Notes: generated by a model from the letters alone, not told the origin. Shown: positions 1 to 10,502, numbered from the stretch's first letter. The stretch: 64,000 nt of DNA from Dulcicalothrix desertica PCC 7102 (GCF_003991905.1 NZ_RSCL01000009.1:243894-307893), one strand, 5' to 3'. Program-made: numbers and translations.

Positions 1-1054
<1,054 letters not shown>

Positions 1055-1225
1055 TTATATTTAAGGGTTTATCCTCAAAATCCCTGATAACCTTGCAAGT
1101 TAATTATGAGAAACATTGTAAAGGATTATGAATAGTTCTATTGTAGAGAGAGTTTAGCTTTATAGACGTTCGCGTCAACCGTCCCAGAAGATTCGTATAG
1201 CCGTACTTTTAATAGAATAGATTTT

Positions 1226-1417
1226 ATGGAAAATCAGATTGGATTAATTATTAAAGTCATGTTGCTCTCAGGGGTATTGTCATTTTTGATAAAATATGCT
1301 GAACCAGATATCTTAGTTCCTGCAACAGATATAAATGCCCTAATTCTCGTATTATCCCCCAGTATAATAATGGCAGTTTTGCTGGGCGCCCGTTTGATTA
1401 AAGCGAAAAATGGTTGA
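1226..1417 (+). CDS. small membrane protein of unknown function, 63 aa
   Basis: Not recognised. The 63-residue product has two hydrophobic stretches, about residues 6-23 and 37-56, separated by a short acidic loop (YAEPD) and ending in a basic tail (RLIKAKNG), so a two-pass membrane peptide is likely. It lies divergently from the ftsH-type gene with a gap of about 200 bases, and no strong Shine-Dalgarno sequence is visible before the ATG. Small membrane hypotheticals of this form are common in cyanobacteria, but I infer no function. Confidence 0.5.
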   Translation: MENQIGLIIKVMLLSGVLSFLIKYAEPDILVPATDINALILVLSPSIIMAVLLGARLIKAKNG

Positions 1418-1729
1418 AAATTCTTGAGTCTGTATTATAAAACAAATTTACTAATTAATTTGTGCGCCATTGGCGCACATTTAAAACTACGCCTGCGCGC
1501 GTTTTTGAATTTTTTCGTAAAGTTAAATTACAATTAACGTATATGTATTAAAGTGAATAGAATGCCTCCCCAACTAGAAAATGGTCAATTTAAATAATCG
1601 CATTATCAGTTATCGTACCAGGCGCCTCTTTAACTAACGAACCATTACAATTACTGGGCGAAAGGGATAAAATCGGCTAATCTAGCTACATCGTTAGTAA
1701 AATAGTTCGCTAAAAGTTGGGAGTTGGGT
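1418..1729. other. 312-base intergenic stretch with a short perfect palindrome
   Basis: No gene seen. Holds a 19-base hairpin at 1461-1479, arms TGTGCGCCA and TGGCGCACA around a single T, which may end the transcript of the small upstream gene although no T-run follows it, and one GGCGCC site at 1621. The end of the region carries the GGGAG ribosome binding site of the next gene. Confidence 0.5.
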
Positions 1730-2845
1730 GTGAAATTAGGTCAGTGGATTGGTTTAATCGCCATTGTTATCTCTTTATATATATTGTGGCAAATTCGAGA
1801 TGTGCTGTTGCTGATGTTTGCAGCTGTTGTAATTTCCACTACTTTAAACCGCTTGGCTATTTGGTTCCAAGGTAAAGGGGTAAAGCGTGGTGGTGCTGTT
1901 CTACTGTCTGTAGGTATTTTTTTCGCGGTAATTATTGGTTTCTTCCTGGTTGTTGTACCTCCTTTTATTACGCAGTTTCAAGAGTTGACTTTTCGTGTAC
2001 CCAAAGGTATACAGCTTTTTAATAATTGGCTTGATGTTTTTAAGGCTCGTGTACCAGCACAGGTGGCACCTTATATACCAAATGTTGATAGTTTGATTAA
2101 ACAAGCACAACCGTTTGTCAACCGTGCGTTGGGTAGTTCTTTTGCGTTTCTTTCTGGTTCATTGGAAGCTCTGCTCAAAATTTTACTGGTGCTGGTTTTG
2201 ACGGGGATGTTTTTATCTGAACCGCAAGCTTACCGTAAATTATTTGTACGTTTATTTCCCTCGTTTTATCGGCGCCGAGTTGATGGTATTTTAGATAAAT
2301 GTGAGGTGTCGTTAGAAGGGTGGGTAGCAGGCGCCGGTATTGCTATGCTATATGTTGGTGCGATGAGCATGATTGGCTTGTTGATATTGCGTGTACCATC
2401 AGCGTTAGCTTTAGCTGTGCTATCAGGTTTTATGAACTTAATTCCTAACCTTGGCCCAACAATTAGCGTTATTCCAGCAATGGCTATTGCCCTGTTAGAT
2501 GCACCGTGGAAGGCTGCGGCTGTATTTGTAGTATATTTTGTAATACAGCAAACCGAAGGTAACTTTATTACACCCTTGATTATGGCGCAAAAAGTTTCGC
2601 TACTGCCTGCTGTAACTTTAATTGCCCAGTTGTTTTTCTTGAATTTCTTCGGTTTCTTGGGGTTGTTACTGGCATTACCTTTGACTGTTGTTACGAAAAT
2701 ATGGACGCAAGAAGTATTAATTAAAGATGTATTGGATGAGTGGGGCAAAAAACCCGAACGTGAGACGGAATATATTATTGTTTCTGAAGATTGTGCAGAA
2801 AAGCTGATTCCAAAACGTGATAGTTCAGTTGGTGATCAAGATTAG
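1730..2845 (+). CDS. AI-2E family (UPF0118) membrane transporter
   Basis: Polytopic inner-membrane protein of the AI-2E/UPF0118 (PerM-like) family, about 371 residues, the normal size. Members have been linked to export of autoinducer-2 or to ion/proton exchange, so the substrate here is unknown. The N-terminal half has paired hydrophobic helices (residues about 5-75), then a soluble loop with the typical LRRRVDGI-like stretch after a helix at 145-165, and the C-terminal half carries the family signature region around NLIPNLGPTIS with further helices and a GFLGLLLALPLTVV segment. GTG at 1730 is chosen because GGGAG sits 7 bases upstream; a TTG two codons earlier would overlap that signal. The stop codon abuts a 9-base-period repeat that also runs into the convergent photolyase gene. 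Confidence 0.85.
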   Translation: MKLGQWIGLIAIVISLYILWQIRDVLLLMFAAVVISTTLNRLAIWFQGKGVKRGGAVLLSVGIFFAVIIGFFLVVVPPFITQFQELTFRVPKGIQLFNNWLDVFKARVPAQVAPYIPNVDSLIKQAQPFVNRALGSSFAFLSGSLEALLKILLVLVLTGMFLSEPQAYRKLFVRLFPSFYRRRVDGILDKCEVSLEGWVAGAGIAMLYVGAMSMIGLLILRVPSALALAVLSGFMNLIPNLGPTISVIPAMAIALLDAPWKAAAVFVVYFVIQQTEGNFITPLIMAQKVSLLPAVTLIAQLFFLNFFGFLGLLLALPLTVVTKIWTQEVLIKDVLDEWGKKPERETEYIIVSEDCAEKLIPKRDSSVGDQD

Positions 2846-2902
2846 CAACGGATGCAACGGATGTAACGGATAACTTATCCGTTACATCCGTTTATAATCC
2901 GT
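2844..2902. repeat. CAACGGATGTAACGGAT-type repeat, inverted pair
   Basis: Copies of a 9-base unit (ATGTAACGG) facing each other form a large inverted repeat between two convergent genes. The last base of the AI-2E family gene's TAG is already repeat sequence, and the photolyase stop codon TAA (2892-2894, minus strand) lies in the other arm. It could act as a bidirectional terminator hairpin, although no long T-run is present. Confidence 0.8.
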
Positions 2903-4358
2903 TGCCAGCTCCTCCTAAATCTGGAATGGCGCCTTTTTGTCTCTGGTATATTTCTTTGAAGATTCGCTGTTGCTTATTATGGTCTACAATTGGTTGAGGA
3001 TAACCTAAAGCATCGCGTTCTAGGGGTGTAATTTTCCCTGTTACTAAATACTCGGTGTCTACAGAACGCAGTTCGGGTACCCATTCACGTATATATTCTG
3101 CTTCTGCATCAAATTTTTGTGCTTGAGAAGCGGGGTTAAATATTCGCACTGGTTTAGGATCCATCCCACTCGAAGCACTCCACTGCCAACCACCGTTATT
3201 TGCCGATAAGTCCCCGTCTATGAGTCGTTGCATAAAGTATTTTTCACCCAAACGCGGGTCGAGTAGTAAGTCTTTTGTAAAGAAACTTGCTACTATCATT
3301 CGACAACGGTTATGCATCCATCCTAATTCGTTCATTTGACGCATTGCTGCATCGACTATTGGATAACCTGTTTTACCTTCGCACCATGCTTGATAATATT
3401 TTTCGTTGGTTTGCCAAGGAAAATTTTTGAATGTTTCACGAAAGGCGCCTTCGGCAAGTTCAGGAAAATGATACATTGCATGTTGGTAAAATTCACGCCA
3501 TGCAATTTCTTGCTGCCAAGTACGAATACTTATTTCGGTTTCTTCGCTACGACTATTCTCCATTGCGTCAAGCGTAGTTTTCCATACCGTTCGCACTCCA
3601 ATAACTCCAAATTTTAAGGCAGCGCTTAACCTTGAAGTTCCATTAATACTAGGGAAATTACGGTCTTCCTTGTAGCTATTTATAGCATTGTAAGCAAATT
3701 CTTCTAAGCGTTCGAGTGCGGCAACTTCACCTGGTTCTATTGACATGCCACCATCCCAAACAAATCCTAAGTCTGTAGCACTTGGTAACTCTTTTACTCC
3801 TGCTATACGCGCTATTTCAAGTTCTGCTTCCGTCAAACCTTCTGCATCACTCAATGTTGCCACAGGTTGAGCTTTGGGTTTACTGCTCCAATTTTTCCAA
3901 AATGGACTATAAACAGTATACGGCGCCTTGGAACCAGTACTTATTTCTTCTGGGGTATGCAAAATTTGATCCCAGTTTTTTTCAATAAACCCTATTCCCT
4001 TTTCTTTCAAAGCACCGATAATCTTAGTATCACGTTCATGTGAATATGGTTCAACATCCCAATTCCAAAAAACGCTATGCGCTTTTAAAGTATCAGCAAG
4101 TGCTGGAATAGCTTGCGTTGGGTTGCCGTGTAATATCAACAGTTGACTACCCACTGACTCATAACGTTTTTGCAGTGCAGCTAAACTGCCTATCAAATAA
4201 CTCACTCTTACCGCAGCAATGTCATCACGCTCTAGTATGTTTGGGTCAAGGCAAAATAACCCTACTACTTTGCGTGTTCGTTCCCTTGCTGCTGCAAGTC
4301 CGGTGTTGTCAGCAATGCGTAAATCGCGACGATGCCAAAATAAAATTAAATCAGACAT
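2892..4358 (-). CDS. phrA: class I CPD photolyase (8-HDF type)
   Basis: Blue-light repair enzyme that splits cyclobutane pyrimidine dimers using reduced FAD. At 488 residues it has the usual length. The N-terminal antenna domain starts MSDLILFWHRRDLRIADN and includes FWNWDVEPYSHERD, as in the deazaflavin-binding photolyase of Synechococcus. The C-terminal FAD domain carries TWQQEIAWREFYQH, GYPIVDAAMRQM, and the flavin-contact run NNGGWQWSASSGMDPKP near residue 395. All core blocks are intact. Its last residues (GNGL then stop) are encoded by an interspersed repeat. A cryptochrome is possible, but full conservation of the DNA-contact blocks favours a repair photolyase. Confidence 0.92.
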   Translation of the reverse strand: MSDLILFWHRRDLRIADNTGLAAARERTRKVVGLFCLDPNILERDDIAAVRVSYLIGSLAALQKRYESVGSQLLILHGNPTQAIPALADTLKAHSVFWNWDVEPYSHERDTKIIGALKEKGIGFIEKNWDQILHTPEEISTGSKAPYTVYSPFWKNWSSKPKAQPVATLSDAEGLTEAELEIARIAGVKELPSATDLGFVWDGGMSIEPGEVAALERLEEFAYNAINSYKEDRNFPSINGTSRLSAALKFGVIGVRTVWKTTLDAMENSRSEETEISIRTWQQEIAWREFYQHAMYHFPELAEGAFRETFKNFPWQTNEKYYQAWCEGKTGYPIVDAAMRQMNELGWMHNRCRMIVASFFTKDLLLDPRLGEKYFMQRLIDGDLSANNGGWQWSASSGMDPKPVRIFNPASQAQKFDAEAEYIREWVPELRSVDTEYLVTGKITPLERDALGYPQPIVDHNKQQRIFKEIYQRQKGAIPDLGGAGNGL

Positions 4359-4454
4359 TCCTGCTTCTTATGTGGTTCCCTTGTACTAGTATATGACGAT
4401 TGGCGCCTTTTTGCATCATTCCACCGATAAGAGTTTTTAGTTTATTCTTCAAAC

Positions 4455-4518
4455 GAATGCAACGGATGTATTATGTAAAATTAACTATCCGTTACATCCG
4501 TTTATAATCCGTTGCTAG
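4455..4518. repeat. ATGTAACGG-type repeat, inverted pair at the end of the Nudix gene
   Basis: One arm (GCAACGGATGTA) at about 4455 and the opposing arm ending near 4518. The minus-strand Nudix gene ends inside it, so its last codons read Asn-Gly-Leu-stop, exactly as in the neighbouring photolyase gene. Confidence 0.75.
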
Positions 4519-4930
4519 GTGCCTGCGAGACAAATTTTTTCAGGATACGCTTAAGTGATGATTTCTTGACTTGCCGTACTGCTTCGTTAACATTGACCCA
4601 TCGTCTAACACGTTGCCCAACTTCTGGGTATTTATCGCTTTCTACTTCAACGGGCAATAAGTACATTTGAACGGTATAAGTTTTGCCATTTTTTTGATAT
4701 TCATAAGTGCCAATTTGATTTGGGTTTACTTGCCCAATAACTCCAGCTTCTTCCCAGGCTTCTTTTGCCGCAGAGTCAGGAGCGCTCATGCCATTGACCA
4801 CACCTCCTTTCGGAACAACCCAATTTTGTTGATTTCGAGTTGTGATCAATAAGACCTCAGTAGCTCCATTCTGAACGCGGTATGGAATTACTCCTGATTG
4901 TTGTAATACTTTTTTTGTCTTCTGTGCCAT
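4502..4930 (-). CDS. Nudix hydrolase
   Basis: Predicted nucleoside-diphosphate-linked pyrophosphohydrolase, 142 residues. The Nudix helix is recognisable as GGVVNGMS... followed by AAKEAWEEAGV, with the catalytic EExG glutamates present; the first glutamate of the consensus (Gx5E) is replaced by Met, a variation I associate with diphosphoinositol-polyphosphate-like Nudix proteins of bacteria. Preceding strands read VIPYRVQNGATEVLLITTR and WVVPKGG. I chose the ATG at 4930 (MAQKTKK) over a TTG 21 codons upstream because it is the first ATG in frame and the extra residues do not look like the family. The substrate is unknown. The C-terminus is repeat-derived. Confidence 0.85.
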   Translation of the reverse strand: MAQKTKKVLQQSGVIPYRVQNGATEVLLITTRNQQNWVVPKGGVVNGMSAPDSAAKEAWEEAGVIGQVNPNQIGTYEYQKNGKTYTVQMYLLPVEVESDKYPEVGQRVRRWVNVNEAVRQVKKSSLKRILKKFVSQAPSNGL

Positions 4931-5040
4931 TTCTGTTTCGTACAATATTACCTTTTTTGGTTTCCTGTACAATTTTGAATCATAAAGTCGCAATTTACCA
5001 TCATATATTTATGGTATTTATTTTGTTTCTATACAAATAA

Positions 5041-5069
5041 ACCGGGTTTCTGCGAAAACCCAGTTTCTA
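5041..5069. repeat. GAAACC(C/G)GGTTTCT palindrome family member
   Basis: Imperfect inverted repeat (ACCGGGTTTCT ... AACCCAGTTTCT) just after the stop of the minus-strand SDR gene at 5088. Relatives occur at 6419-6433, 6470-6494, 12408-12436, 20276-20297, 27847-27883 and 49761-49822. Confidence 0.7.
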
Positions 5070-5087
5070 GTACTTTAGAAAAACTCT

Positions 5088-5909
5088 TTAAATATCCGCC
5101 TTAGCCTCCTTTAACTTCAAATAGTACTTAGATTGTCGAGATAAAGGAGCAGCAAGGGAAATAATCTTTTCCATTACAAAAGGGGCAATACGGTTACATA
5201 AGACCGCCAAATGACTTTGCCATCCCACAAGTATTTCCGTAGTAGATTCTTGCTTTAATCCAATTACAAGCGTTTTCGCTACCTGCTGAGGTGAAACAGG
5301 CGCCACCCAGCGAAATAATGTAAAGTCACGCACCATATCTGTATCAGTGAGTGATGGTAACAGTGCCAAGACTTTGATGTTGTGTACAGCAAGTTCACAA
5401 CGCAGTGCTTGAGTAAATCCAACGATTGCGAATTTGGTGGCAGAATAAGTTGCCATTGTAGGAGCAGCAACTTTACCCATCAAACTAGAGACGTTGACGA
5501 TAACTCCTTGACGCTGTGTCACCATACGTCGAGCAATTAATCGGGTAATTGCGTACATGCTGATTAAATTAGTTTGTAGTTCAGATTGCACGCTCTTAAG
5601 TTTGGACTCTAAGAAAGGAGTTTGGTGTGCAACTCCAGCACAATTAATGAGCATATGAATGGGACCGTAATCTTTCCAAGTCCGAGCAATTGCAATATCC
5701 ACTTCGACCAATTGAGTTAAATCCAAAGGTAGCAGTATGACATCGACACCATACTTCTTCACTTCACAGGCAACCTCACTTAATCGCTGATGATTTCGAG
5801 CCACCAGTATCAATCTTTTGACTTGCTGTTGTGCAAATTCAATCGCGATAGCACGCCCAATACCACGAGAGGCGCCTGTCACTAGGACAGTTTTTCCTTG
5901 AATATTCAT
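5088..5909 (-). CDS. short-chain dehydrogenase/reductase (SDR) family protein
   Basis: NAD(P)-dependent oxidoreductase, 273 residues. The Rossmann nucleotide-binding motif TGASRGIG lies at residues 12-19, the NAG-equivalent NCAG at about 89, a catalytic Ser in VSSLMGKV, and the YSATK catalytic pair at about 155-159. The C-terminal 40 residues extend past the usual SDR core with a hydrophobic stretch, as in SDRs that associate with membranes. The reaction and substrate cannot be deduced. It stands alone between two intergenic regions, so context gives no clue. Confidence 0.85.
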   Translation of the reverse strand: MNIQGKTVLVTGASRGIGRAIAIEFAQQQVKRLILVARNHQRLSEVACEVKKYGVDVILLPLDLTQLVEVDIAIARTWKDYGPIHMLINCAGVAHQTPFLESKLKSVQSELQTNLISMYAITRLIARRMVTQRQGVIVNVSSLMGKVAAPTMATYSATKFAIVGFTQALRCELAVHNIKVLALLPSLTDTDMVRDFTLFRWVAPVSPQQVAKTLVIGLKQESTTEILVGWQSHLAVLCNRIAPFVMEKIISLAAPLSRQSKYYLKLKEAKADI

Positions 5910-6573
5910 TTCACTTCACTCCAATTATTTAATATTCGTGTCTTCTATGTCATGTTGTTGCTGTAGTGGCGACATAAAAAGTGAAAATTTCAGGCAAATA
6001 TTCCCTCATTACGAGTGGAACTACATCATCTCTCAACGAGTAACGAGTATAGGAAACGAAGCGTAAATTCCGAAAACAGTTGCGCGCATGTAAACATCTA
6101 AAACATTAGCATCAGTCGCATAATCCTATATTCTCCAGAATTAGCTTATAGTTGCATTCTTCAGAAATACCTTACATGAATTCCAGCGTCCTCCTAGGGT
6201 AAATATAAAGACTTAGTAAAAATTTGCCTTACTCGCATACGCTAGCAACGGGATCATTCACCTGCAACAATTCTTAATCAGAAACGAGTGATTGTTACAT
6301 TTCAATATATTATCCTCATAAATCTCAGACTTTTACCGGGAGTTTGAATACTTTATATTAAAAATACTTAACTCGATTAAAATTATTTTGAATCAAGTAA
6401 ATGCAAAAATCGCAAGAAGAAACCGGGTTTCTAAGTAAAATCTTATTTATATTAGAGGTCATCGATAAAGAAACGCGGTTTCTGGGGTTTCTGTGAGGTA
6501 AGAACTAAACAACGTTGAAATAGTAAAGTATTCTATAGCAAATGAAGATGACTCAAAATTAGGCCTAATGACC
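5910..6573. other. 664-base intergenic region
   Basis: No gene or RNA recognised on either strand. It contains two copies of the GAAACC-GGTTTCT palindrome family near 6419-6433 and 6470-6494, and is otherwise AT-rich and featureless to the eye. It must hold the promoters of the divergent SDR and glutamine amidotransferase genes, but no convincing -35/-10 pair stands out. Confidence 0.5.
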
Positions 6574-7350
6574 ATGTGCCAGTTGCTGGGAATGAATTGT
6601 AATGTCCCGACAGATATTTGCTTCTCGTTTGAGGGGTTTTGTGCAAGGGGCGGCAAAACAGATGACCATAAAGATGGTTGGGGTATTGCGTTTTTTGAAG
6701 GTAAAGGGTGTCGAATTTTTCTTGATGCCAAATCATCTGTGGCATCACCGATTGCGGAACTAGTAAGAAGTTACCCTATCCACTCAACCCATGTCATTGC
6801 TCATATCCGTAAAGCTACCCAAGGTGAAATTAACCTCGAAAATTGTCATCCCTTTCGACGTGAACTTTGGGGAAGATATTGGGTATTTGCCCACAATGGT
6901 GATTTGCCAGGATTTGAGGTCAATAGTTCTAGTTTTTACATTGCTGTTGGTAATACTGACAGTGAAAAAGCGTTTTGTTTGATTCTCGAAACTTTACGCA
7001 AAGCTTTTCCAGAAGGCAGACCACCAATTGAAAAATTATATTCAGTACTTGAGGATATTACATTAAATATAGCAAAAAAAGGTATCTTTAATTACTTACT
7101 ATCTGACGGTGATTACTTTTTCGCTCATTGTTCAACTAAGCTTTGTTATATAGTACGTCAGGCGCCGTTTGCTGGCGCTCATCTTATCGACGAGGATATA
7201 ACAGTAGATTTTAATGAACTTACTACACCAGATGACCGAGTAGCTGTAATAGCCACTACACCTCTGACTGATAATGAAGTTTGGACACAAATTCAACCAG
7301 GTCAACTATTAGCGTTTCGAGATGGAAATCCTTATATTATATCCAAATAG
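6574..7350 (+). CDS. class II glutamine amidotransferase (YafJ-like)
   Basis: Ntn-hydrolase-fold glutamine amidotransferase of the YafJ/EgtC type, 258 residues. The start at 6574 gives Met-Cys-Gln-Leu-Leu-Gly, leaving the nucleophilic cysteine at the N-terminus after Met removal as this class requires; the ATG two codons upstream would bury it. Further core motifs are DGWGIAFF (about 35), SSVASPIAELV, HVIAHIRKAT (about 79), the HPF...WVFAHNGDL block and GNTDSEKAF. It would release ammonia from glutamine for an unknown acceptor, or be a stand-alone glutaminase-like protein. The gene is followed directly by a GGTGGGCA/TGCCCACC hairpin. Confidence 0.88.
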   Translation: MCQLLGMNCNVPTDICFSFEGFCARGGKTDDHKDGWGIAFFEGKGCRIFLDAKSSVASPIAELVRSYPIHSTHVIAHIRKATQGEINLENCHPFRRELWGRYWVFAHNGDLPGFEVNSSSFYIAVGNTDSEKAFCLILETLRKAFPEGRPPIEKLYSVLEDITLNIAKKGIFNYLLSDGDYFFAHCSTKLCYIVRQAPFAGAHLIDEDITVDFNELTTPDDRVAVIATTPLTDNEVWTQIQPGQLLAFRDGNPYIISK

Positions 7351-7353
7351 TAA

Positions 7354-7374
7354 GGTGGGCAGTGCCCACCCTAC
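7354..7374. repeat. GGTGGGCAnTGCCCACC hairpin repeat
   Basis: Near-perfect palindrome directly after the amidotransferase stop. A second copy follows the Uma2 gene near 38878-38896. It probably serves as a transcript end, but no T-run follows. Confidence 0.65.
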
Positions 7375-7465
7375 GTGCCTCCGAAAGGACACATTTTAAA
7401 GTAGATATTTGAGTTGGTTAACACTTTCGTCGCCGACATCTGAACTTCACATGCAATTAACGATA

Positions 7466-8053
7466 TTAACCAGCACGACGCAAAGTTTCTTGGTTACACA
7501 AAACAATACGATGTAAAGGAAGTCGCTGTATTATACCTTGGTCTTCAAACTGCGTCAGAACACGCGACACTGTAACGCGAGTAGAGCAAAGTATTTCCGC
7601 TACATCTTGATTCGTAAGACGTAAATCAATCAACTGTCCATTATCAACAGTGCGCCCGAACCTTTTAGCCAGCCATCCTAATAATTTTAGTAACATCGAA
7701 TCTACTGTTCGGTAGCTACGAATTACCATCAATTCTTCTGCTTGCTCAACGTGTGCTGCTAATGCTTCCACCATCTTGTTTTGACGGTCTAAAGGTAGCG
7801 CTACAGCTTCGACCGCACTCAAACATTCTATAATGTGTGGCTCTATAGTCGATAAGGCACTGCCAACAATATCTCCTGCACCCCAAATTCCCAAAGTTAC
7901 AATTGTACCATCATCTAAATAAGTCATAGTTCGTACAGAACCACTTTGAATTTGCCAGACGCTACTATTTTGCGAAGGCATTAACTCGCGGCGCGAAAAA
8001 TACTTCTTACTGACAACCGCAGGAGAATCACTAACTTGGTACAAAGGAGTCAT
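7466..8053 (-). CDS. Crp/Fnr family transcription regulator
   Basis: 195 residues with the two-domain Crp layout: an N-terminal beta-roll (WQIQSGSVRTMTYLDDGTIVTLGIWGAGDIVG), a long dimerisation helix (about residues 92-125) and a C-terminal winged helix whose recognition part reads TNQDVAEILCSTRVTVSRVL. The phosphate-binding cassette of cAMP-binding Crp (Gly-Glu...Arg-Ser/Thr-Ala) is not conserved, so I infer that it does not bind cAMP, much like NtcA-type or other cyanobacterial Crp-like proteins. The exact subfamily and ligand are unknown. Upstream lies a long AT-rich region shared with fabG. Confidence 0.85.
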   Translation of the reverse strand: MTPLYQVSDSPAVVSKKYFSRRELMPSQNSSVWQIQSGSVRTMTYLDDGTIVTLGIWGAGDIVGSALSTIEPHIIECLSAVEAVALPLDRQNKMVEALAAHVEQAEELMVIRSYRTVDSMLLKLLGWLAKRFGRTVDNGQLIDLRLTNQDVAEILCSTRVTVSRVLTQFEDQGIIQRLPLHRIVLCNQETLRRAG

Positions 8054-8430
8054 AAATTTATAGCCAGGTCTTTAATAGGAACAACTAATTACCAATTCTT
8101 AATAATTCCTCCTTAACATTTTTTAACATAAAGACAAATGTATTTTATTATACAAAACACATTGTTACAAACTGTTAAGTTGACGTTTATACAGAAGTGG
8201 TGCTGGTAATAAATATACCAATAAATCAACAAAATACAATTTATTTTTTAATTGTGTTTTAAATACTCTGTATAAATTTAAGAGATGCATAAGGCTAGTT
8301 TATAAAATAGATTTTTAGTCGATATATAATTTTCCTTCATAGATATTTAATTATGGTTCCTTGTTTATTCCCCTTAACCTGTAAGATTGATGCAAGCGCG
8401 CTATGAGAATAAAATCGGGAGGAACAAAGG
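8054..8430. other. 377-base divergent intergenic region, AT-rich
   Basis: Separates the Crp/Fnr gene from fabG. Nothing but AT-rich sequence is seen until a good ribosome binding site (GGGAGGA at about 8417-8423) before fabG. It presumably carries both promoters and perhaps the regulator's own binding site; I could not single out a convincing palindrome. Confidence 0.45.
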
Positions 8431-9195
8431 ATGGAATTGCCAGAAAACCTGCAAATTCTACGTGGACAAGTTGCAATTATTACAGGTGCTTCTAGAGGTA
8501 TTGGGCGTGCGAGTGCAATTGAGTTGGCGAAGTTTGGAGCAAGTGTAGTGGTGAACTATGCCGCATCCAATAGTGCTGCTGATGCAGTAGTTGATATAAT
8601 TACCAATGTTGGTGGAACTGCAATTGCGATAAAAGCTGATGTTTCTTCAGTATCAGAAGTGGATGCGCTATTTAATGCCGTTATGGAAAAATTTGGGCGC
8701 GTTGATATTTTAGTTAATAATGCGGGCATTACGCGCGACACATTACTACTGCGAATGAAGCCTGAAGATTGGCAAGCTGTGATAGACCTGAATTTAACAG
8801 GTGTGTTTTACTGTACACGCGCAGCCAGTAAAATCATGCTCAAGCAGCGTTCAGGGAGAATTGTAAATATTACCTCTGTAGCAGGACAAATGGGTAATCC
8901 TGGACAAGCAAATTATAGTGCTGCCAAAGCTGGTGTAATTGGCTTTACAAAAACAGTCGCAAAGGAACTAGCATCACGTGGCATTACAGTTAATGCTGTG
9001 GCGCCTGGTTTTATTGCTACTGATATGACCGACAAACTCAGCAACACAGAAGAAATACTCAAATTTATCCCACTCGCACGCTTTGGTAAACCTGAAGAAA
9101 TAGCCGGTATGGTGCGTTTTTTAGCATCTGACCCCGCAGGCGCCTACATTACCGGACAAGTATTTAACGTCGATGGCGGAATGGTGATGGCTTAA
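8431..9195 (+). CDS. fabG: 3-oxoacyl-[acyl-carrier-protein] reductase
   Basis: NADPH-dependent reduction of 3-oxoacyl-ACP in type II fatty acid synthesis. At 254 residues it has family length, with [10 protein letters not shown] at 18-27, [19 protein letters not shown] at about 96, the catalytic Ser in [27 protein letters not shown] at about 164, and the end NVDGGMVMA, all characteristic of FabG rather than of other SDRs. GGGAGG lies 8-13 bases before the ATG. No other fab genes are adjacent. The stop codon is followed at once by a GTGCTGAGT repeat block. Cyanobacteria may carry paralogues, but this one is the canonical type. Confidence 0.93.
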   Translation: MELPENLQILRGQVAIITGASRGIGRASAIELAKFGASVVVNYAASNSAADAVVDIITNVGGTAIAIKADVSSVSEVDALFNAVMEKFGRVDILVNNAGITRDTLLLRMKPEDWQAVIDLNLTGVFYCTRAASKIMLKQRSGRIVNITSVAGQMGNPGQANYSAAKAGVIGFTKTVAKELASRGITVNAVAPGFIATDMTDKLSNTEEILKFIPLARFGKPEEIAGMVRFLASDPAGAYITGQVFNVDGGMVMA

Positions 9196-9196
9196 A

Positions 9197-9298
9197 GAGT
9201 GCTGAGTAGAAAGTGCGCTCGTGCTGAGTTTTAATTTCTAACTCTGAATTACTGACTCTTAATTATACTCAGCACGAGCGCACTCAGCACTCGCTACT
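9197..9298. repeat. GTGCTGAGT-type repeats, inverted, between fabG and a convergent gene
   Basis: Tandem and inverted GTGCTGAGT / ACTCAGCAC units with an 11-12 base arm pair (GTGCGCTCGTGCTGAG against CTCAGCACGAGCGCAC). The block fills the whole gap between two convergent stops and the minus-strand stop codon (GAGTAG) merges with it. Confidence 0.8.
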
Positions 9299-10394
9299 CT
9301 TTAATGATTGGCATTTTTGCGGCTCGGATGCGTTGCCATACGGTAAAGGCTAACAATACTATTATACTACTTACAGTTGCAGCTATTTGCATTAAATTTA
9401 AGCGCTGAAAGTGCATTGCTAATAAGTTTGAGAATAAGGCAATAGACCATAATGTAAAAGCTGCATGACGCTGCGATAAACCCCATGCTAGTAGTCGATG
9501 GTGCAAGTGGTCTTTACCCGGAGTGTTCATTGGGTTTTTACCTGCCATTAGGCGCCTAACTATTACTTGAGTTGTATCAAGTACAGGTAGTAGCAAAAAT
9601 AAGACTGGAGGCACCAGTGCAAAAATAGTAGAAGCTTGAAGTTTTCCTAATATTGCTGTTGCTGCTAAAACATAACCAAAAAAATAGGCACCTGCATCCC
9701 CCATAATTATTCGCGATGGATGAAAGTTATGCCGCAAAAAGCCTAGCGCGGCTCCCCCTAAAGCTGCTAAAACTAATGTTGCCGCAGCACGGTTAGGAAT
9801 TTGGGCGCTCACTGCAAGCAAACTCATCGCTGTAATAAATCCAATTCCTCCAACTAGCCCATCCATACCATCCATTAAATTAATGGCATTGGTAATTCCT
9901 ACCACCCAGAGTACGGTAACTAAAATCGACAGGGTTGAGTCTATTGGAGTGCCAATTGCTATTTGAATAGTAATACCGTTAGCTACGAGTAATAGTGCCG
10001 TTAGTACTTGCACTAACATTCGCACGGACGATGGTAAGCCAAACTGGTCATCAATAAAACCAATTAAGACTAGGATTGAACCTCCTAACAAGATTGTTAA
10101 AACCTGTATTAATACATTTTGAACCTCAATTGGTCGCAGTAAGCTTGCTAGTACCAGCGCTGCTATTACACCTGTGTATATCGCCAAACCTCCTGCGTTT
10201 GGTAATGGTTCTCGGTTGAGGCGCCGCGCGTTGGGTTGGTCGGCCCATCCCACACGTAGGGCAAATTTCCGAACAGTGGGAATAAATCGCCATGTTACAA
10301 TCCAAGCCAGCATAAAGGTAAACACCACTGCCAACCAGCCGGAACCGCCAGGGTCGGCTATTCCGAGAGACTGAAGAAACCCGTTTATATTCAT
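9294..10394 (-). CDS. WecA/MraY-family glycosyl-1-phosphate transferase
   Basis: Polytopic transferase that moves a sugar-1-phosphate from a UDP-sugar to undecaprenyl phosphate at the inner membrane. Its 366 residues have about ten membrane spans. Catalytic motifs seen: the Asp pair in IGFIDDQFGLP (about residue 112), NLMDGMDGLVGG (about 173), GDAGAYFFGY (about 233) and the His cluster in DHLHHRLLAWGL (about 292). The last cluster and the WADQPNARRLN start fit the WecA/TagO/Rfe branch (polysaccharide or wall-polymer initiation) better than MraY proper. There are no polysaccharide genes next to it. The exact sugar is unknown. Confidence 0.88.
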   Translation of the reverse strand: MNINGFLQSLGIADPGGSGWLAVVFTFMLAWIVTWRFIPTVRKFALRVGWADQPNARRLNREPLPNAGGLAIYTGVIAALVLASLLRPIEVQNVLIQVLTILLGGSILVLIGFIDDQFGLPSSVRMLVQVLTALLLVANGITIQIAIGTPIDSTLSILVTVLWVVGITNAINLMDGMDGLVGGIGFITAMSLLAVSAQIPNRAAATLVLAALGGAALGFLRHNFHPSRIIMGDAGAYFFGYVLAATAILGKLQASTIFALVPPVLFLLLPVLDTTQVIVRRLMAGKNPMNTPGKDHLHHRLLAWGLSQRHAAFTLWSIALFSNLLAMHFQRLNLMQIAATVSSIIVLLAFTVWQRIRAAKMPIIKE

Positions 10395-10502
10395 CTCCCG
10401 ACTCAGTAAATAATATTAATGAACTCTACGGACAACTGTATATTAATCATTTTTTTTGAATTTATCTGTATCTATTTCTTAGATAAATACGGTTTTCACT
10501 CC

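Noticed and set aside
1724-1729. TTG at 1724 as start of the AI-2E family gene
   Set aside because: It lies too close to the GGGAG signal; GTG at 1730 has proper spacing and gives the usual N-terminus.
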